The position numbers and the translations under genes are program-made. 60,423 nt of DNA, from contig NZ_WIQM01000010.1 of assembly GCF_015732185.1 (NCBI RefSeq), positions 1-60,423 on the forward strand, written 5' to 3'. Source of the DNA: Pectinatus haikarae. Its GTDB lineage: Bacteria > Bacillota > Negativicutes > Selenomonadales > Selenomonadaceae. The notes under the pieces were generated by a model. That model searched no databases. It was not told the origin of the DNA and saw only the letters and a list, made by a program, of their open reading frames with translations. Shown one piece after another: positions 41,836-51,129 of this stretch (positions are counted from its first letter, which is position 1; the number at the start of each line of letters is the position of its first letter).

Positions 41836-42106
41836 CAAATAATACAGTAATCAGATATGCGAAAGACATGATTAAGCGGTGATATTTTTCAGAGAGAGGT
41901 GCGTTTGCTGCGAGTACCTTAAAATATCTGCTGAATTACCACTTTTAAGCTATGCGGGGGAAATTTAAGTATGCCGCATCGATTCATCATCGTTAGAAGA
42001 TGCATGAGCTGGCCGTTGATTTTAGACGGCAAGCAGAGTGGGACCGCGAGTGAATACAACCTCGTCTCTGCATGAATATTATTCATATGGAGACGGGGAT
42101 TTTTTA
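41836..42106 (+). promoter_or_regulatory. T-box riboswitch of thrS
   Basis: Leader of about 270 nt with stem I (outer AAGCGGT/ACCACTT, inner GATATTTT/AAAATATC at 41874-41944). The conserved T-box sequence AGTGGGACCGCGAG is at 42037-42050. The terminator is CCTCGTCTC paired with GAGACGGGG, then TTTTTT (42059-42106). A plausible threonine specifier ACC lies at 41938-41940. Uncharged tRNA-Thr binding would form the antiterminator and allow thrS transcription. Confidence 0.93.
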
Positions 42107-42155
42107 TTTTAGATTTAAAAAAAAGTTATTTGATTATAACGGGAGGCAGAAGATA

Positions 42156-44066
42156 ATGATAAAAATTACATTAAAAGACGGCAGTGTAAAAGAGATCGAG
42201 AAGAATACAACGGTTCTGGAGTTTCTGAAAAAAATCAGCAACAGTCTGGCAAAAAAGGTATTGTCCGCAAAGATAGACGGCAGTAATTCGGATTTGATGA
42301 CGCCGCTTACAAGGGACTGCCGTGTTGAATTTATGACATTTGATGATGCGGATGGACGCTGGGCATTAAGACATAGTGCTTCTCATGTTCTGGCACAAGC
42401 CGTAAAGCGTATTTATGGAGATAAAAATGTGCAGCTGGCCATTGGACCTGCAATTGATAACGGATTTTATTATGATATAGATATGGAAAAACAGCTTGGG
42501 CAGGCTGATTTGGACAAAATCCAGAAAGAAATGGAAAAAATAGTCAAAGAAAACCTGCCGATTGTAAGAAGTGAAGTGCAAAGAGCAGAAGCAATAAGAA
42601 TGTTTGAAGAAAAAGGCGAGATATATAAGGTAATGCTCATAAAGGATTTACCGGAAGACGCACTGATAACTTTATATACGCAGGGGGAATTTACTGATCT
42701 TTGCGCAGGCCCTCATCTCGTTTCGACAGGAAAAATAAAAGCAATTAAACTGCAGAATGTCACCGGTGCATATTGGCGCGGTGATGCAAAAAATAAAATG
42801 CTTCAGCGTATCTACGGAACGGCATTTGAAAAGAAAGCGGATCTTGATGCATATTTGCATATGCTTGAAGAAGCAGCGCGGCGCGACCACAGGAAGCTTG
42901 GCAAGGAGCTGGATCTGTTCAGCCTGCATGAAGAAGGTCCGGGTTTTCCCTTTTTTCATCCAAACGGAATGGTCATAAGAAATGAGCTTATCAATTACTG
43001 GCGTTCAGTTCATCGCCGTTATGGCTATCAGGAAATCAAAACCCCGATAATTTTAAACCGACATTTATGGGAACAATCCGGTCATTGGGACCATTACAAA
43101 GAAAATATGTATTTTACGAAAATCGATGATGAAGATTATGCAATAAAACCTATGAATTGTCCCGGCGGGATACTCATTTATAAGACTCAGCCGCACAGTT
43201 ATCGTGAGCTGCCACTCAGAACCGCGGAGCTGGGGCTGGTGCACAGACATGAATTGTCAGGAGCTTTGCACGGTTTGATGCGCGTTCGCAACTTCACGCA
43301 GGATGATGCGCACATATTTATGCTACCATCACAAATTGAAGAGGAAATACAGCATACGATAGATTTGTTTGACGAAGTATACAGCACATTTGGGTTGTCT
43401 TATCATGCCGAATTGAGCACGCGTCCCGATGATTCTATGGGGTCGGATGAAGTGTGGGAAAAATCAACGGCGGCACTGAAAAGCGCACTTGAACACCGCG
43501 GACTGGAGTATGTGGTCAATGAAGGTGACGGTGCTTTTTACGGACCGAAGATCGATTTTCATCTTACTGATTCACTTGGACGTACATGGCAGTGCGGCAC
43601 AATACAGCTTGATATGCTCATGCCGGAGAAATTTGAAATGACATATACCGGTGAAGACGGACAGAAGCATCGTCCTGTTATGGTTCATCGTGTAGTATAT
43701 GGAAGTATTGAACGCTTTATCGGGATATTGATCGAACACTACGCTGGTGCTTTTCCCGCATGGCTTGCACCTGTTCAGATAAAGATCCTGCCGATTACCG
43801 ATAAAAATGCTGATTATGCATATTCGTTGAAAAAGAAAATGTTTGATCTTGGACTTCGGGTAGAAGTCGATGATAGAAATGAAAAAGTCGGTTATAAAAT
43901 GCGGGAATGTCAGGTGAAAAAAATTCCGTATATTTTGATCGTCGGCGATAAGGAACTTGAAGAAAATAATGTGTCTGTACGAAAACACGGTGAACAGTCG
44001 ACAGAAACGATGCAGACAGATGAATTTATAGCAATGCTGCAGAAACAAATAGAGGAAAAAAAGTGA
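42156..44066 (+). CDS. thrS: threonyl-tRNA synthetase
   Basis: 636 aa class II synthetase. TGS domain (1-62), then the editing domain with HSASHVLAQAVKRIYG and the C/H residues in FTDLCAGPHL. The catalytic domain has the zinc Cys in KPMNCPGG, motif 2 HRHELSGALHGLMRVRNFTQ, and motif 3 around HRVVYGSIERF. The C-terminal anticodon-binding domain is from about 540. The frame is open to 42072 inside the T-box, but GGGAGG at 42141 places the start at ATG 42156. One-gene operon. Confidence 0.97.
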   Translation: MIKITLKDGSVKEIEKNTTVLEFLKKISNSLAKKVLSAKIDGSNSDLMTPLTRDCRVEFMTFDDADGRWALRHSASHVLAQAVKRIYGDKNVQLAIGPAIDNGFYYDIDMEKQLGQADLDKIQKEMEKIVKENLPIVRSEVQRAEAIRMFEEKGEIYKVMLIKDLPEDALITLYTQGEFTDLCAGPHLVSTGKIKAIKLQNVTGAYWRGDAKNKMLQRIYGTAFEKKADLDAYLHMLEEAARRDHRKLGKELDLFSLHEEGPGFPFFHPNGMVIRNELINYWRSVHRRYGYQEIKTPIILNRHLWEQSGHWDHYKENMYFTKIDDEDYAIKPMNCPGGILIYKTQPHSYRELPLRTAELGLVHRHELSGALHGLMRVRNFTQDDAHIFMLPSQIEEEIQHTIDLFDEVYSTFGLSYHAELSTRPDDSMGSDEVWEKSTAALKSALEHRGLEYVVNEGDGAFYGPKIDFHLTDSLGRTWQCGTIQLDMLMPEKFEMTYTGEDGQKHRPVMVHRVVYGSIERFIGILIEHYAGAFPAWLAPVQIKILPITDKNADYAYSLKKKMFDLGLRVEVDDRNEKVGYKMRECQVKKIPYILIVGDKELEENNVSVRKHGEQSTETMQTDEFIAMLQKQIEEKK

Positions 44067-44114
44067 TTGCCGTCTGAAAGAAAAATACGGTTTTCTTCAT
44101 CTTTTTTTTCTAAG

Positions 44115-44156
44115 CAGGAAATGACGCAGGCAAGATGTCTGTGTCATTTTCTGTTT
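44115..44156 (+). terminator. intrinsic terminator after thrS
   Basis: CAGGAAATGACGCAG pairs with CTGTGTCATTTTCTG (two wobbles), followed by TTTAA. The T-run is short. Confidence 0.7.
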
Positions 44157-44209
44157 AACATGAAGCGTGTATAATTATATGGAATCTTTTTTATAAAAAC
44201 AGAATGAAG

Positions 44210-44238
44210 TTGTATATTCATACAGCATTTGATATAAT
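44210..44238 (+). promoter_or_regulatory. promoter of the Asp23 cluster
   Basis: TTGTAT, 17-bp spacer, TATAAT, with an extended TGA before the -10 box. About 45 bases before the Asp23 start. Confidence 0.75.
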
Positions 44239-44281
44239 AAGGCAGGAATAATATACGTCAAGTGTAAAAGGAGAGATGACA

Positions 44282-44689
44282 ATGGATACTATTGCAGACA
44301 AAAAAGATAAGAAAACAGGCTTGGGTTCCATCCGTATAGCTGATGAGGTCGTCAGCATTATTGCAGGTCTCGCAGCAACAGAAATAGAGGGCGTTGACGG
44401 CATGAGCGGCGGTCTGGTCGGCGGAATAGCTGAGATGCTCGGCAGAAAGAATTTTTCTAAAGGTGTTAAGGTTGAAGTAGGGGAACAGGAAGCTGCTGTT
44501 GATTTATATCTTATTGTAAAATATGGTGCGCGTATTCCTGATATCGCTCTGCTTGTACAAGAAAATGTTAAAAAGGCTATTGAAATGATGACAGGACTGC
44601 ATGTAGTAGAAATAAATATTCATGTACAGGGCGTAGGCTTTCCTCCTGAAGAAAAGGAAGAAAGGGAAGAAGTCGTTCGTGTCCGCTGA
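44282..44689 (+). CDS. Asp23/Gls24 family envelope stress protein
   Basis: 135 aa. Small acidic protein of the alkaline-shock family, which coats the inside of the membrane through AmaP in Firmicutes. Family blocks GSIRIADEVVSIIAGLAATE, GVKVEVGEQEAAVDLYLIV, YGARIPDIA and HVVEINIHVQGV are all visible. Start ATG 44282, 8 nt after AAGGAG; ATG 44276 is too close to it. First gene of a cluster with the AmaP-like and DUF2273 genes, an arrangement that supports the assignment. Confidence 0.92.
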   Translation: MDTIADKKDKKTGLGSIRIADEVVSIIAGLAATEIEGVDGMSGGLVGGIAEMLGRKNFSKGVKVEVGEQEAAVDLYLIVKYGARIPDIALLVQENVKKAIEMMTGLHVVEINIHVQGVGFPPEEKEEREEVVRVR

Positions 44690-44704
44690 GAAAGAGGCTT
44701 TTCA

Positions 44705-45274
44705 ATGGGGATTATAAATCGATTCTTATTGTTTTTTTACACCGCATGTATCGCTTTGCTGTCACTGGGAGTTATTGTTTTATGTACAGGTGTTGTTCCG
44801 CCTGATGATTTATGGAACGATCTGCTTTATATTCTGGGACGGGCAGAAACGATAGTCGCTGCTGCCTTGGTTTTTCTTATCAGTATTGAACTTATGGGAA
44901 ATTGTTTTGCATCAAAAAGAGATAGAGATCTGGGCGGTGAAGGGATCATTGTACACGGCGCGCAGGGTGATGTGAAAATTTCCAAAGGAGCTATACTTGG
45001 TTTTTGCACAAAGCTATGTTCTGGTATGCCCGGAGTACGCGATGTGAAGGTGAAAGTCAGGTTTTTGAAAAAAGCAGACCATGATGATTTGACTACGGAT
45101 CTTAAAATAAAGCTGATGCTTGGGCAGGAGTACAGTGCTGTTGATATATCTGATGAGATACAAAAGAACATTAAGAGTCAGTTAGCGCTTTACATGGGAC
45201 TGGATGATGTTTCTATGGATATAATTATAGATAATATATCCGCCAGCGGCAGCAAAAAGAAACGTGTAATTTGA
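44705..45274 (+). CDS. amaP: alkaline shock response membrane anchor AmaP
   Basis: 189 aa. Two N-terminal transmembrane helices (about 5-28 and 48-65) joined by a short loop, then a soluble Asp23-like domain (GAQGDVKISKGAILGFCTKL, then VKVKVRFLKKAD). AmaP anchors Asp23 to the membrane. 15 nt after the Asp23 gene. Confidence 0.88.
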   Translation: MGIINRFLLFFYTACIALLSLGVIVLCTGVVPPDDLWNDLLYILGRAETIVAAALVFLISIELMGNCFASKRDRDLGGEGIIVHGAQGDVKISKGAILGFCTKLCSGMPGVRDVKVKVRFLKKADHDDLTTDLKIKLMLGQEYSAVDISDEIQKNIKSQLALYMGLDDVSMDIIIDNISASGSKKKRVI

Positions 45275-45304
45275 TATGGCTTGATAATTGACTTGGAGTA
45301 AATT

Positions 45305-45565
45305 ATGGAAAACTTTTCTTGGAAAAAATGTATAAAATTCCTTTGGGATAATCACCGCGGAAAAAGTTTGGGAATTTTTCTGGGTTTGATAATAAGTTTA
45401 TCCATTTTAATTTTTGGTTTTTTTAAAACACTTTTTGTTTTGTTTTTTATCGGAATAGGATTGTTCATAGGCAATAAAATAGACAGAAATGACGATTTAT
45501 TAGAAACTGCGGAAAATATTCTTGATTATATACAAAAATTTATTCCGCCTGTATTTCGTCGCTAA
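45305..45565 (+). CDS. DUF2273 family small membrane protein
   Basis: 86 aa. Basic N-terminus with the DUF2273-like start (FLWDNHRGKSLGIFLG), two closely spaced hydrophobic helices (about 20-60), and a charged C-terminus. Always found with Asp23/AmaP genes in Firmicutes as far as I recall; exact role unknown. Between amaP and nusB. Confidence 0.82.
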   Translation: MENFSWKKCIKFLWDNHRGKSLGIFLGLIISLSILIFGFFKTLFVLFFIGIGLFIGNKIDRNDDLLETAENILDYIQKFIPPVFRR

Positions 45566-45583
45566 AAGGAGAAATTTTTATTT

Positions 45584-45988
45584 ATGAGTCGAAGGCAGGC
45601 TCGCTGTGTAGCTTTGCAAACGCTGTTTCAGCTTGATCTTAACAGCATCCTTAACAAGGAAAATGCTATTGACGGTGTTTTGGGTCTTACAAAGGTTCTG
45701 AAAGAGCGGGATTTTTTGTATATGCATAATCTAGTGGACGGAACAATAGACAATAAGGCATATATTGACAGTAAAATAGGTGCAGTATCAGGGGACTGGC
45801 ATCTTGACAGAATGCCGGCGGTGGACAGAAATATCCTGCGCATCGCTGTTTATGAACTGGAATTTGGCAGTGCGGATTTGACTCCCAAAATAATAATAAA
45901 TGAGGCTGTTGAACTGGCCAAACAATTTGGAACAGATGATTCCAGTCGTTTTATTAACGGCGTTTTGGGTTCTATCGTCAGAAAATGA
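45584..45988 (+). CDS. nusB: transcription antitermination factor NusB
   Basis: 134 aa all-helical protein that binds boxA RNA with NusE/S10 and supports rRNA antitermination. N-terminal RRQARCVALQTLFQLDL (arginine-rich RNA-binding helix) and C-terminal block PKIIINEAVELAKQFGTDDS followed by FINGVLGSI are diagnostic. 18 nt after the DUF2273 gene; ends at a compact terminator. Confidence 0.96.
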   Translation: MSRRQARCVALQTLFQLDLNSILNKENAIDGVLGLTKVLKERDFLYMHNLVDGTIDNKAYIDSKIGAVSGDWHLDRMPAVDRNILRIAVYELEFGSADLTPKIIINEAVELAKQFGTDDSSRFINGVLGSIVRK

Positions 45989-45991
45989 ATT

Positions 45992-46017
45992 AAAGCCGGG
46001 CAGAAGCCCGGCTTTTT
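45992..46017 (+). terminator. intrinsic terminator after nusB
   Basis: AAAGCCGGGC-AGAA-GCCCGGCTTTTT: 10-bp GC-rich stem with tetraloop and T-run. It ends only 17 nt before xseA, so xseA expression may depend on read-through or an unseen promoter. Confidence 0.93.
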
Positions 46018-46034
46018 GCTTAAAAGGAATATTT

Positions 46035-47267
46035 ATGGCTGTTTATAGTGTTAGTCAAATAAATTCTTATATCAGTGAGATAATGTCTGCTGATGATAAT
46101 TTAAAAAAGGTAATGATACGTGGTGAAATATCAAATTTCAAACTGCATTCGTCCGGGCATTGCTATCTTACTTTGAAAGATGATAAAGCTGCCATAAAAA
46201 GTGTCATTTTTCGCCGTTTTGCGCAGAAACTGCGGTTCAGGCCTGAAAATGGTCTAATGGTCATAGCGTGTGGCAGTATCAGCGTATATGAACGGGATGG
46301 TACTTATCAGTTATATATAGAGCAATTGATAGCAGATGGTGCCGGTGCTTTGAGTGTGCGGTATGAGCAGCTGAAAAATCAGTTGGAAGAGGAAGGTTTG
46401 TTTTCTCCCGCCCATAAAAAAAACCTGCCAGTGCATCCTAAATGTGTTGGCATTATTACGTCGAAAACCGGAGCGGTACTTCATGATATATTCCGTGTGG
46501 CTTTCAGACGTGATCCCTCTGTGAAATTGCTGCTTTTCCCGGTCCCTGTTCAAGGAAAGGCTTCATCTGAACAGCTGGTTGCCGCCCTGAAGTATTTCAA
46601 TCAGCATAGAAATCTGTGTGATGTTATTATAATCGGGCGCGGAGGCGGTTCAATGGAAGATTTGTGGCCGTTCAATGATGAAGGTGTAGTACGAGCAGTA
46701 TACTCTTCCGCTGTACCCGTTATTTCTGCGGTTGGGCATGAAACTGATTTCACACTGATTGATTTTGTCAGTGATGTTCGTGCGGCAACACCGTCGCATG
46801 CCGCTGAATTGTGCATCCCCTCCAGGGAAGAATGGCTGCAAAGATTATCCTTTCTGGAAAAAAATATAATGAATATTATGCGCAAAAATTTTACTGTCCT
46901 GCATGAACGCTTGAACAAATGCATTAACAGCATTGTTTTTAAAGACAGCTATTATCTTTTAGGCAGCAGACATCAGCAGATGGATCAGCTCTTTGCCGGA
47001 TTAGACAATTCATTGCGCAGGCAGATGGAAATAAAAAAAAGTGCATTGGCTGTCTTAGAAGGGAAGGCTTCTCTGCTAGACCCGGAGGCTGCTATGAAGA
47101 GAGGATATTCTTTGATATATAAAGATAAGGTGATCATAAACAGTGTTTCTCTCTTGAGTAAAAATGATAAACTGAAAATTATTTTGGCAGATGGGCAGGT
47201 TTTAACTTCTGTTGAAGATATAGTGAAGGATATGCAATATAATGGCAAGGAAAAAGAAAAGCTTTGA
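46035..47267 (+). CDS. xseA: exodeoxyribonuclease VII large subunit
   Basis: 410 aa. Catalytic subunit of ExoVII, a metal-independent single-strand exonuclease. N-terminal OB fold (VSQINSYISEIM, GEISNFKLHSSGHCYLTLKD), catalytic core GIITSKTGAVLHDI, IIGRGGGSMEDLWPFNDE and ISAVGHETDFTLIDFVSDVR. The C-terminal part is helical. Start ATG 46035 after AAAAGG; the frame is open upstream inside nusB. Overlaps xseB by 26 nt. Confidence 0.96.
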   Translation: MAVYSVSQINSYISEIMSADDNLKKVMIRGEISNFKLHSSGHCYLTLKDDKAAIKSVIFRRFAQKLRFRPENGLMVIACGSISVYERDGTYQLYIEQLIADGAGALSVRYEQLKNQLEEEGLFSPAHKKNLPVHPKCVGIITSKTGAVLHDIFRVAFRRDPSVKLLLFPVPVQGKASSEQLVAALKYFNQHRNLCDVIIIGRGGGSMEDLWPFNDEGVVRAVYSSAVPVISAVGHETDFTLIDFVSDVRAATPSHAAELCIPSREEWLQRLSFLEKNIMNIMRKNFTVLHERLNKCINSIVFKDSYYLLGSRHQQMDQLFAGLDNSLRRQMEIKKSALAVLEGKASLLDPEAAMKRGYSLIYKDKVIINSVSLLSKNDKLKIILADGQVLTSVEDIVKDMQYNGKEKEKL

Positions 47268-47490
47268 GGAAGCTGTTGACAGACTTGAGGGTTTGGTAAA
47301 TGAATTGGAAAAAGGGGAACTGGCTTTGGATGATATTTTGAAAAAGTACAGGGAAAGCACTGATCTTATCAAATTTTGCCGCGGTGAACTTGAAAATGCC
47401 GATAAAGAAATAAGCGGCCTTTGGGAATTGAGTGCTTCCGGTGAACAAGTTCCCGTCAATATAGACGCGGGAGAAAATGATAATGAATGA
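47242..47490 (+). CDS. xseB: exodeoxyribonuclease VII small subunit
   Basis: 82 aa helical protein: FEEAVDRLEGLVNELEKGEL and LDDILKKYRES are the family signature. Binds the XseA helical stalk. Overlaps xseA at its start and ispA at its end, so the three are translationally linked. Confidence 0.95.
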   Translation: MARKKKSFEEAVDRLEGLVNELEKGELALDDILKKYRESTDLIKFCRGELENADKEISGLWELSASGEQVPVNIDAGENDNE

Positions 47491-48358
47491 ATATATGCAG
47501 CATAAAGTTTCTTTAATAAATGAGGCATTGTCGCATTTATATTCAGAAAAAACAGCATTGAATGCAGTTCTGGCAGATTCCATGAATTATAGCCTGAAAG
47601 CCGGCGGGAAAAGGCTTAGACCGGTTATGCTGATGGCCGCGGCTGATGCTGTGGGCGCGAATGGTGATAAGTATGTGCGTATTGCCTGCGCCATGGAAAT
47701 GATTCATACATATTCTCTTATCCATGATGATCTTCCTGCAATGGATAATGATGATTACCGCCGCGGTAAGCTGACAAATCATAAAGTATACGGTGATGCG
47801 ATGGCTGTTCTGGCGGGCGATGCATTGCTGACAATGGCATTTGAAGTAATTGCTTCTGAGCATGCCGTAGATCCTTCTGTTCTGCTGCGGATATCTTTAG
47901 AAATAAGCAGAGCTGCAGGGCCGGAAGGCATGGTAGGCGGGCAGGCTCTTGATCTGTCGGCGGAAAACAGGCATATTGAATTGGACGAATTGAGAAAACT
48001 GCATTCTGCAAAAACAGGTGCATTGTTTCGTGCGGCGATAAGAACAGGCGGTATTTTGGCCAAAGCGGATCAGAATGAATTGGCGTCGCTCACAAGATAT
48101 GCCGATGAATTTGGACTGGCTTTCCAAATTACTGACGACATACTGGATGTAATCGGAGACGATGAAAAAATTGGCAAACCGGTGGGCAGTGATGAAAAAA
48201 ATCACAAATCCACTTATGTATCACTACTTTCTCTGAGTGAAGCAAGGAAAATGGCAGAAAAATCTATAGCCAATGCTGTAGAAGCCCTGGAACCATTTGG
48301 CAGTAAAGCTGAATTCCTCCGCGGATTGGTAAAAAAGCTGTTGGACAGGCAAAATTAA
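47483..48358 (+). CDS. ispA: farnesyl/geranylgeranyl diphosphate synthase
   Basis: About 291 aa all-helical prenyltransferase that builds C15 (or longer) diphosphates from IPP and DMAPP. First Asp-rich motif DDLPAMDNDD with the RRGK arginines after it; second motif DDILD near 223; GGKRLRP near 42. The two extra residues in the first Asp-rich motif fit bacterial FPP synthases. ATG 47477 and 47483 are both possible; the latter has better spacing from GGGAG. Confidence 0.93.
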   Translation: MNEYMQHKVSLINEALSHLYSEKTALNAVLADSMNYSLKAGGKRLRPVMLMAAADAVGANGDKYVRIACAMEMIHTYSLIHDDLPAMDNDDYRRGKLTNHKVYGDAMAVLAGDALLTMAFEVIASEHAVDPSVLLRISLEISRAAGPEGMVGGQALDLSAENRHIELDELRKLHSAKTGALFRAAIRTGGILAKADQNELASLTRYADEFGLAFQITDDILDVIGDDEKIGKPVGSDEKNHKSTYVSLLSLSEARKMAEKSIANAVEALEPFGSKAEFLRGLVKKLLDRQN

Positions 48359-48372
48359 AAGGAAGTGCGCTC

Positions 48373-50250
48373 TTGGATATTTTAAATAACATAAAGCAGC
48401 CCGATGATTTGAAACTGCTTTTACAAAATCAACTATTGCAGCTCGCAGAGGAGATACGTAAGCTGATTATTGATGTGGCAGCTGAAAATGGAGGTCATCT
48501 TGCATCCAGTCTGGGAGTTGTCGAATTAACAATAGCGCTTTATAAGGTATTTGATTTTCCCACGGATAAAATTATCTGGGATGTGGGTCATCAGGCTTAT
48601 GCACATAAGATTCTGACCGGACGGCGTGATAAATTTCATACATTAAGGAAAAAAGGCGGAATAACAGGTTTCCCTAAGATAACTGAGAGTAAATATGATG
48701 CTTTTGGCACGGGTCACGCGAGTACATCCATTTCTGCTGCACTTGGCATGGCCTGTGCCAGAGATATTGACAGACAAACATACAAGGTCGTCGCTGTAAT
48801 CGGCGACGGAGCTTTGACGGGAGGAGAGGCCTTTGAGGCGTTGAATAATGCCGGCGCCTTAAAAAAAGATATTGTTATTATTTTAAACGATAATGAAATG
48901 TCTATATCAAAAAATGTCGGAGCTCTTTCCCGTTATCTGGACAAAATACGAATTGCGCCTGAATATACGAAAGTGAAAAAAGATGTTGGCACTCTGCTGC
49001 AGCATTTACCTAAAGTAGGCGATAGAGTTTATAAAACTGCCAGCTTGCTTAAAGACAGTATCAAGAATGTTCTGGTCGCAGGAAATCTTTTCGAGGAAAT
49101 GGGATTGTCATATATAGGTCCTGTCGACGGAAATGATATGCCAAAGCTTATAGAGGTGCTGCAGGGAATAAATAATATGCAGGGACCGGTATTGCTGCAT
49201 GTCATCACTAAAAAAGGAAAAGGGTATATGCCGGCGGAAAAGAAACCGGATAAATTTCACGGCATAGGACGTTTTGACATTCAAACAGGCGAATCGCTGG
49301 GAAAAATTTCAAATATACCAACATATACACAGATTTTCAGTGAGATGTTATTGAAAATGGCGGAAGTGGATAAGGATATAGTAGCTATTACTGCCGCTAT
49401 GCCGGGAGGAACCGGGCTGACTCCTTTTTCGCAAAAATATCCTGAACGTTTTTTTGATGTGGGCATAGCAGAGGAACATGCTCTCACTATGGCTGCCGGG
49501 CTGGCCGCCGCAGGGAAGAAACCGTTTGTGGCACTTTATTCCACATTTGCGCAGCGAGGCTATGATCAGATTTTACATGATATCTGCTTACAGAATCTGC
49601 CTGTTACCATTTGTTTGGACCGGGCGGGCATAGTGGGAGAGGACGGACCGACACATCATGGCGTATTTGACTATTCTTTTCTGCGAAATATCCCAGGCAT
49701 ATTGATGATGGCTCCTAAAGATGAAAATGAATTGCGCCGTATGATGTATACGGCTGCGGGCTGTAAAAGTCCGGCGGTGATCCGATATCCGCGGGGGCAG
49801 GCCTGTGGAGTGAACTTAGACGCTGGTGTGCAGACTGTCGATATTGGCAAGGCAGAAATTATAACTGAGTCAGCAGGTGATACCGTTATAATAGCTGTAG
49901 GAACGATGGTACATCCGGCAAGAAAGGCCGCACAAAAATTATCTGACGAGGGGATCGCCTGCAGTGTAGTGAATGCCAGATTTATTAAACCGATGGATGA
50001 AAATATGTTTGCGGAGCTGGGAAGAACAAAGCGGTTTATCCTTACTGTGGAAGAAAACGTACTGGCAGGAGGGTTTGGATCGGCTGTATTGGAAATTTTA
50101 AGCAGAAATGATGCAATGCCGCCTAAGATAAAATGTATGGGGTTGCCCGACCAATTCATTTGCCAGGGAGCGCGCAGCGAACTTTTGCAGGAAAATAATC
50201 TCACAGCTGAGGGAATAATTTCCGTGATAAGGGAAAATTCGATAAAGTAA
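48373..50250 (+). CDS. dxs: 1-deoxy-D-xylulose-5-phosphate synthase
   Basis: 625 aa thiamine-diphosphate enzyme that joins pyruvate and glyceraldehyde-3-phosphate, entry step of the MEP isoprenoid pathway. N-terminal ASSLGVVELTIALYKVFD and WDVGHQAYAHKILTGR; ThDP/Mg motif GDGALTGGEAFEALNNAG (about 139-156). The middle domain has DVGIAEEHALTMAAGLA with catalytic Glu; the C-terminal domain starts near 495. TTG start 48373 after AAAAGGAAG, 14 nt after ispA: two isoprenoid genes in one operon. Confidence 0.97.
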   Translation: MDILNNIKQPDDLKLLLQNQLLQLAEEIRKLIIDVAAENGGHLASSLGVVELTIALYKVFDFPTDKIIWDVGHQAYAHKILTGRRDKFHTLRKKGGITGFPKITESKYDAFGTGHASTSISAALGMACARDIDRQTYKVVAVIGDGALTGGEAFEALNNAGALKKDIVIILNDNEMSISKNVGALSRYLDKIRIAPEYTKVKKDVGTLLQHLPKVGDRVYKTASLLKDSIKNVLVAGNLFEEMGLSYIGPVDGNDMPKLIEVLQGINNMQGPVLLHVITKKGKGYMPAEKKPDKFHGIGRFDIQTGESLGKISNIPTYTQIFSEMLLKMAEVDKDIVAITAAMPGGTGLTPFSQKYPERFFDVGIAEEHALTMAAGLAAAGKKPFVALYSTFAQRGYDQILHDICLQNLPVTICLDRAGIVGEDGPTHHGVFDYSFLRNIPGILMMAPKDENELRRMMYTAAGCKSPAVIRYPRGQACGVNLDAGVQTVDIGKAEIITESAGDTVIIAVGTMVHPARKAAQKLSDEGIACSVVNARFIKPMDENMFAELGRTKRFILTVEENVLAGGFGSAVLEILSRNDAMPPKIKCMGLPDQFICQGARSELLQENNLTAEGIISVIRENSIK

Positions 50251-50297
50251 AGGGGCTTATCTCCCTGTATATAAATATATCGGAGAGGATAGAGTTG

Positions 50298-51113
50298 ATG
50301 AGCAAGCAAAGATTAGATGTTGTCTTGGTCGAAAAGGGATTGGTCCAAAGTCGCGAGAGAGCTAAGACAACCATAATGGCAGGGCTGGTCTTGGTAGATG
50401 AGCGGAAGATAGATAAAGCAGGTACGCTGATAGATCCGGAACTGCCGATACGTATACTGGGAGACAATATAGGTTATGTGAGCCGGGGCGGGCTGAAGCT
50501 GGAAAAGGCTATAGAGGCTTTTTCGATAGAATTGACTGATAAAGTATGTATTGATATAGGTGCGTCGACTGGCGGTTTTACGGATTGTGCATTGAAGAAT
50601 GGTGCAAAAAAGGTGTTTGCTATTGATGTTGGCTACGGGCAGCTGGCGTGGTGTCTGCGTACAGATGATCGTGTAGTAAATATGGAAAGAACAAATATAC
50701 GTTTTGTTAAACCGGCTGATTTGGGGGAATACGCGGACTTCGCATCTATTGATGTGGCATTCATATCGCTTACCAAGGTGCTTCCTGTGGCAAAGACTCT
50801 GCTCGTTGAAAATGGGAAGATAGCGGCCCTTATAAAACCTCAGTTTGAGGCAGGGCGGGAAAACGTCGGTAAAAAAGGCGTGGTTAAGGACCCGCGCATC
50901 CATGAGAATGTTATAAGAAAAATAGCTGATTTTGCTGTAGAGACAGGCCTTAAAATTGAAGGAATAACTTTTTCACCGGTTAAGGGGCCGGAAGGTAATA
51001 TAGAATATCTTATATATCTGAATAATGCTGATATGCCGACAAGATGTGTCCTTAATGATGACAGTATAAGCTGTGTTGTTTCAGAGGCGCATAAGATGCT
51101 TGATATAAAATAA
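50298..51113 (+). CDS. tlyA: TlyA-family rRNA 2'-O-methyltransferase
   Basis: 271 aa. S4 RNA-binding domain (1-62: KQRLDVVLVEKGLVQSRERA), then an FtsJ-type methyltransferase with YVSRGGLKLEKA, IDIGASTGGFTDCAL (SAM site) and LIKPQFEAGRENVGKKGVV with catalytic Lys. TlyA 2'-O-methylates rRNA; capreomycin sensitivity depends on it in mycobacteria. Start ATG 50298; TTG 50295 is in frame just before. Confidence 0.93.
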   Translation: MSKQRLDVVLVEKGLVQSRERAKTTIMAGLVLVDERKIDKAGTLIDPELPIRILGDNIGYVSRGGLKLEKAIEAFSIELTDKVCIDIGASTGGFTDCALKNGAKKVFAIDVGYGQLAWCLRTDDRVVNMERTNIRFVKPADLGEYADFASIDVAFISLTKVLPVAKTLLVENGKIAALIKPQFEAGRENVGKKGVVKDPRIHENVIRKIADFAVETGLKIEGITFSPVKGPEGNIEYLIYLNNADMPTRCVLNDDSISCVVSEAHKMLDIK

Positions 51114-51129
51114 TAATAGAGGCAAAAAA

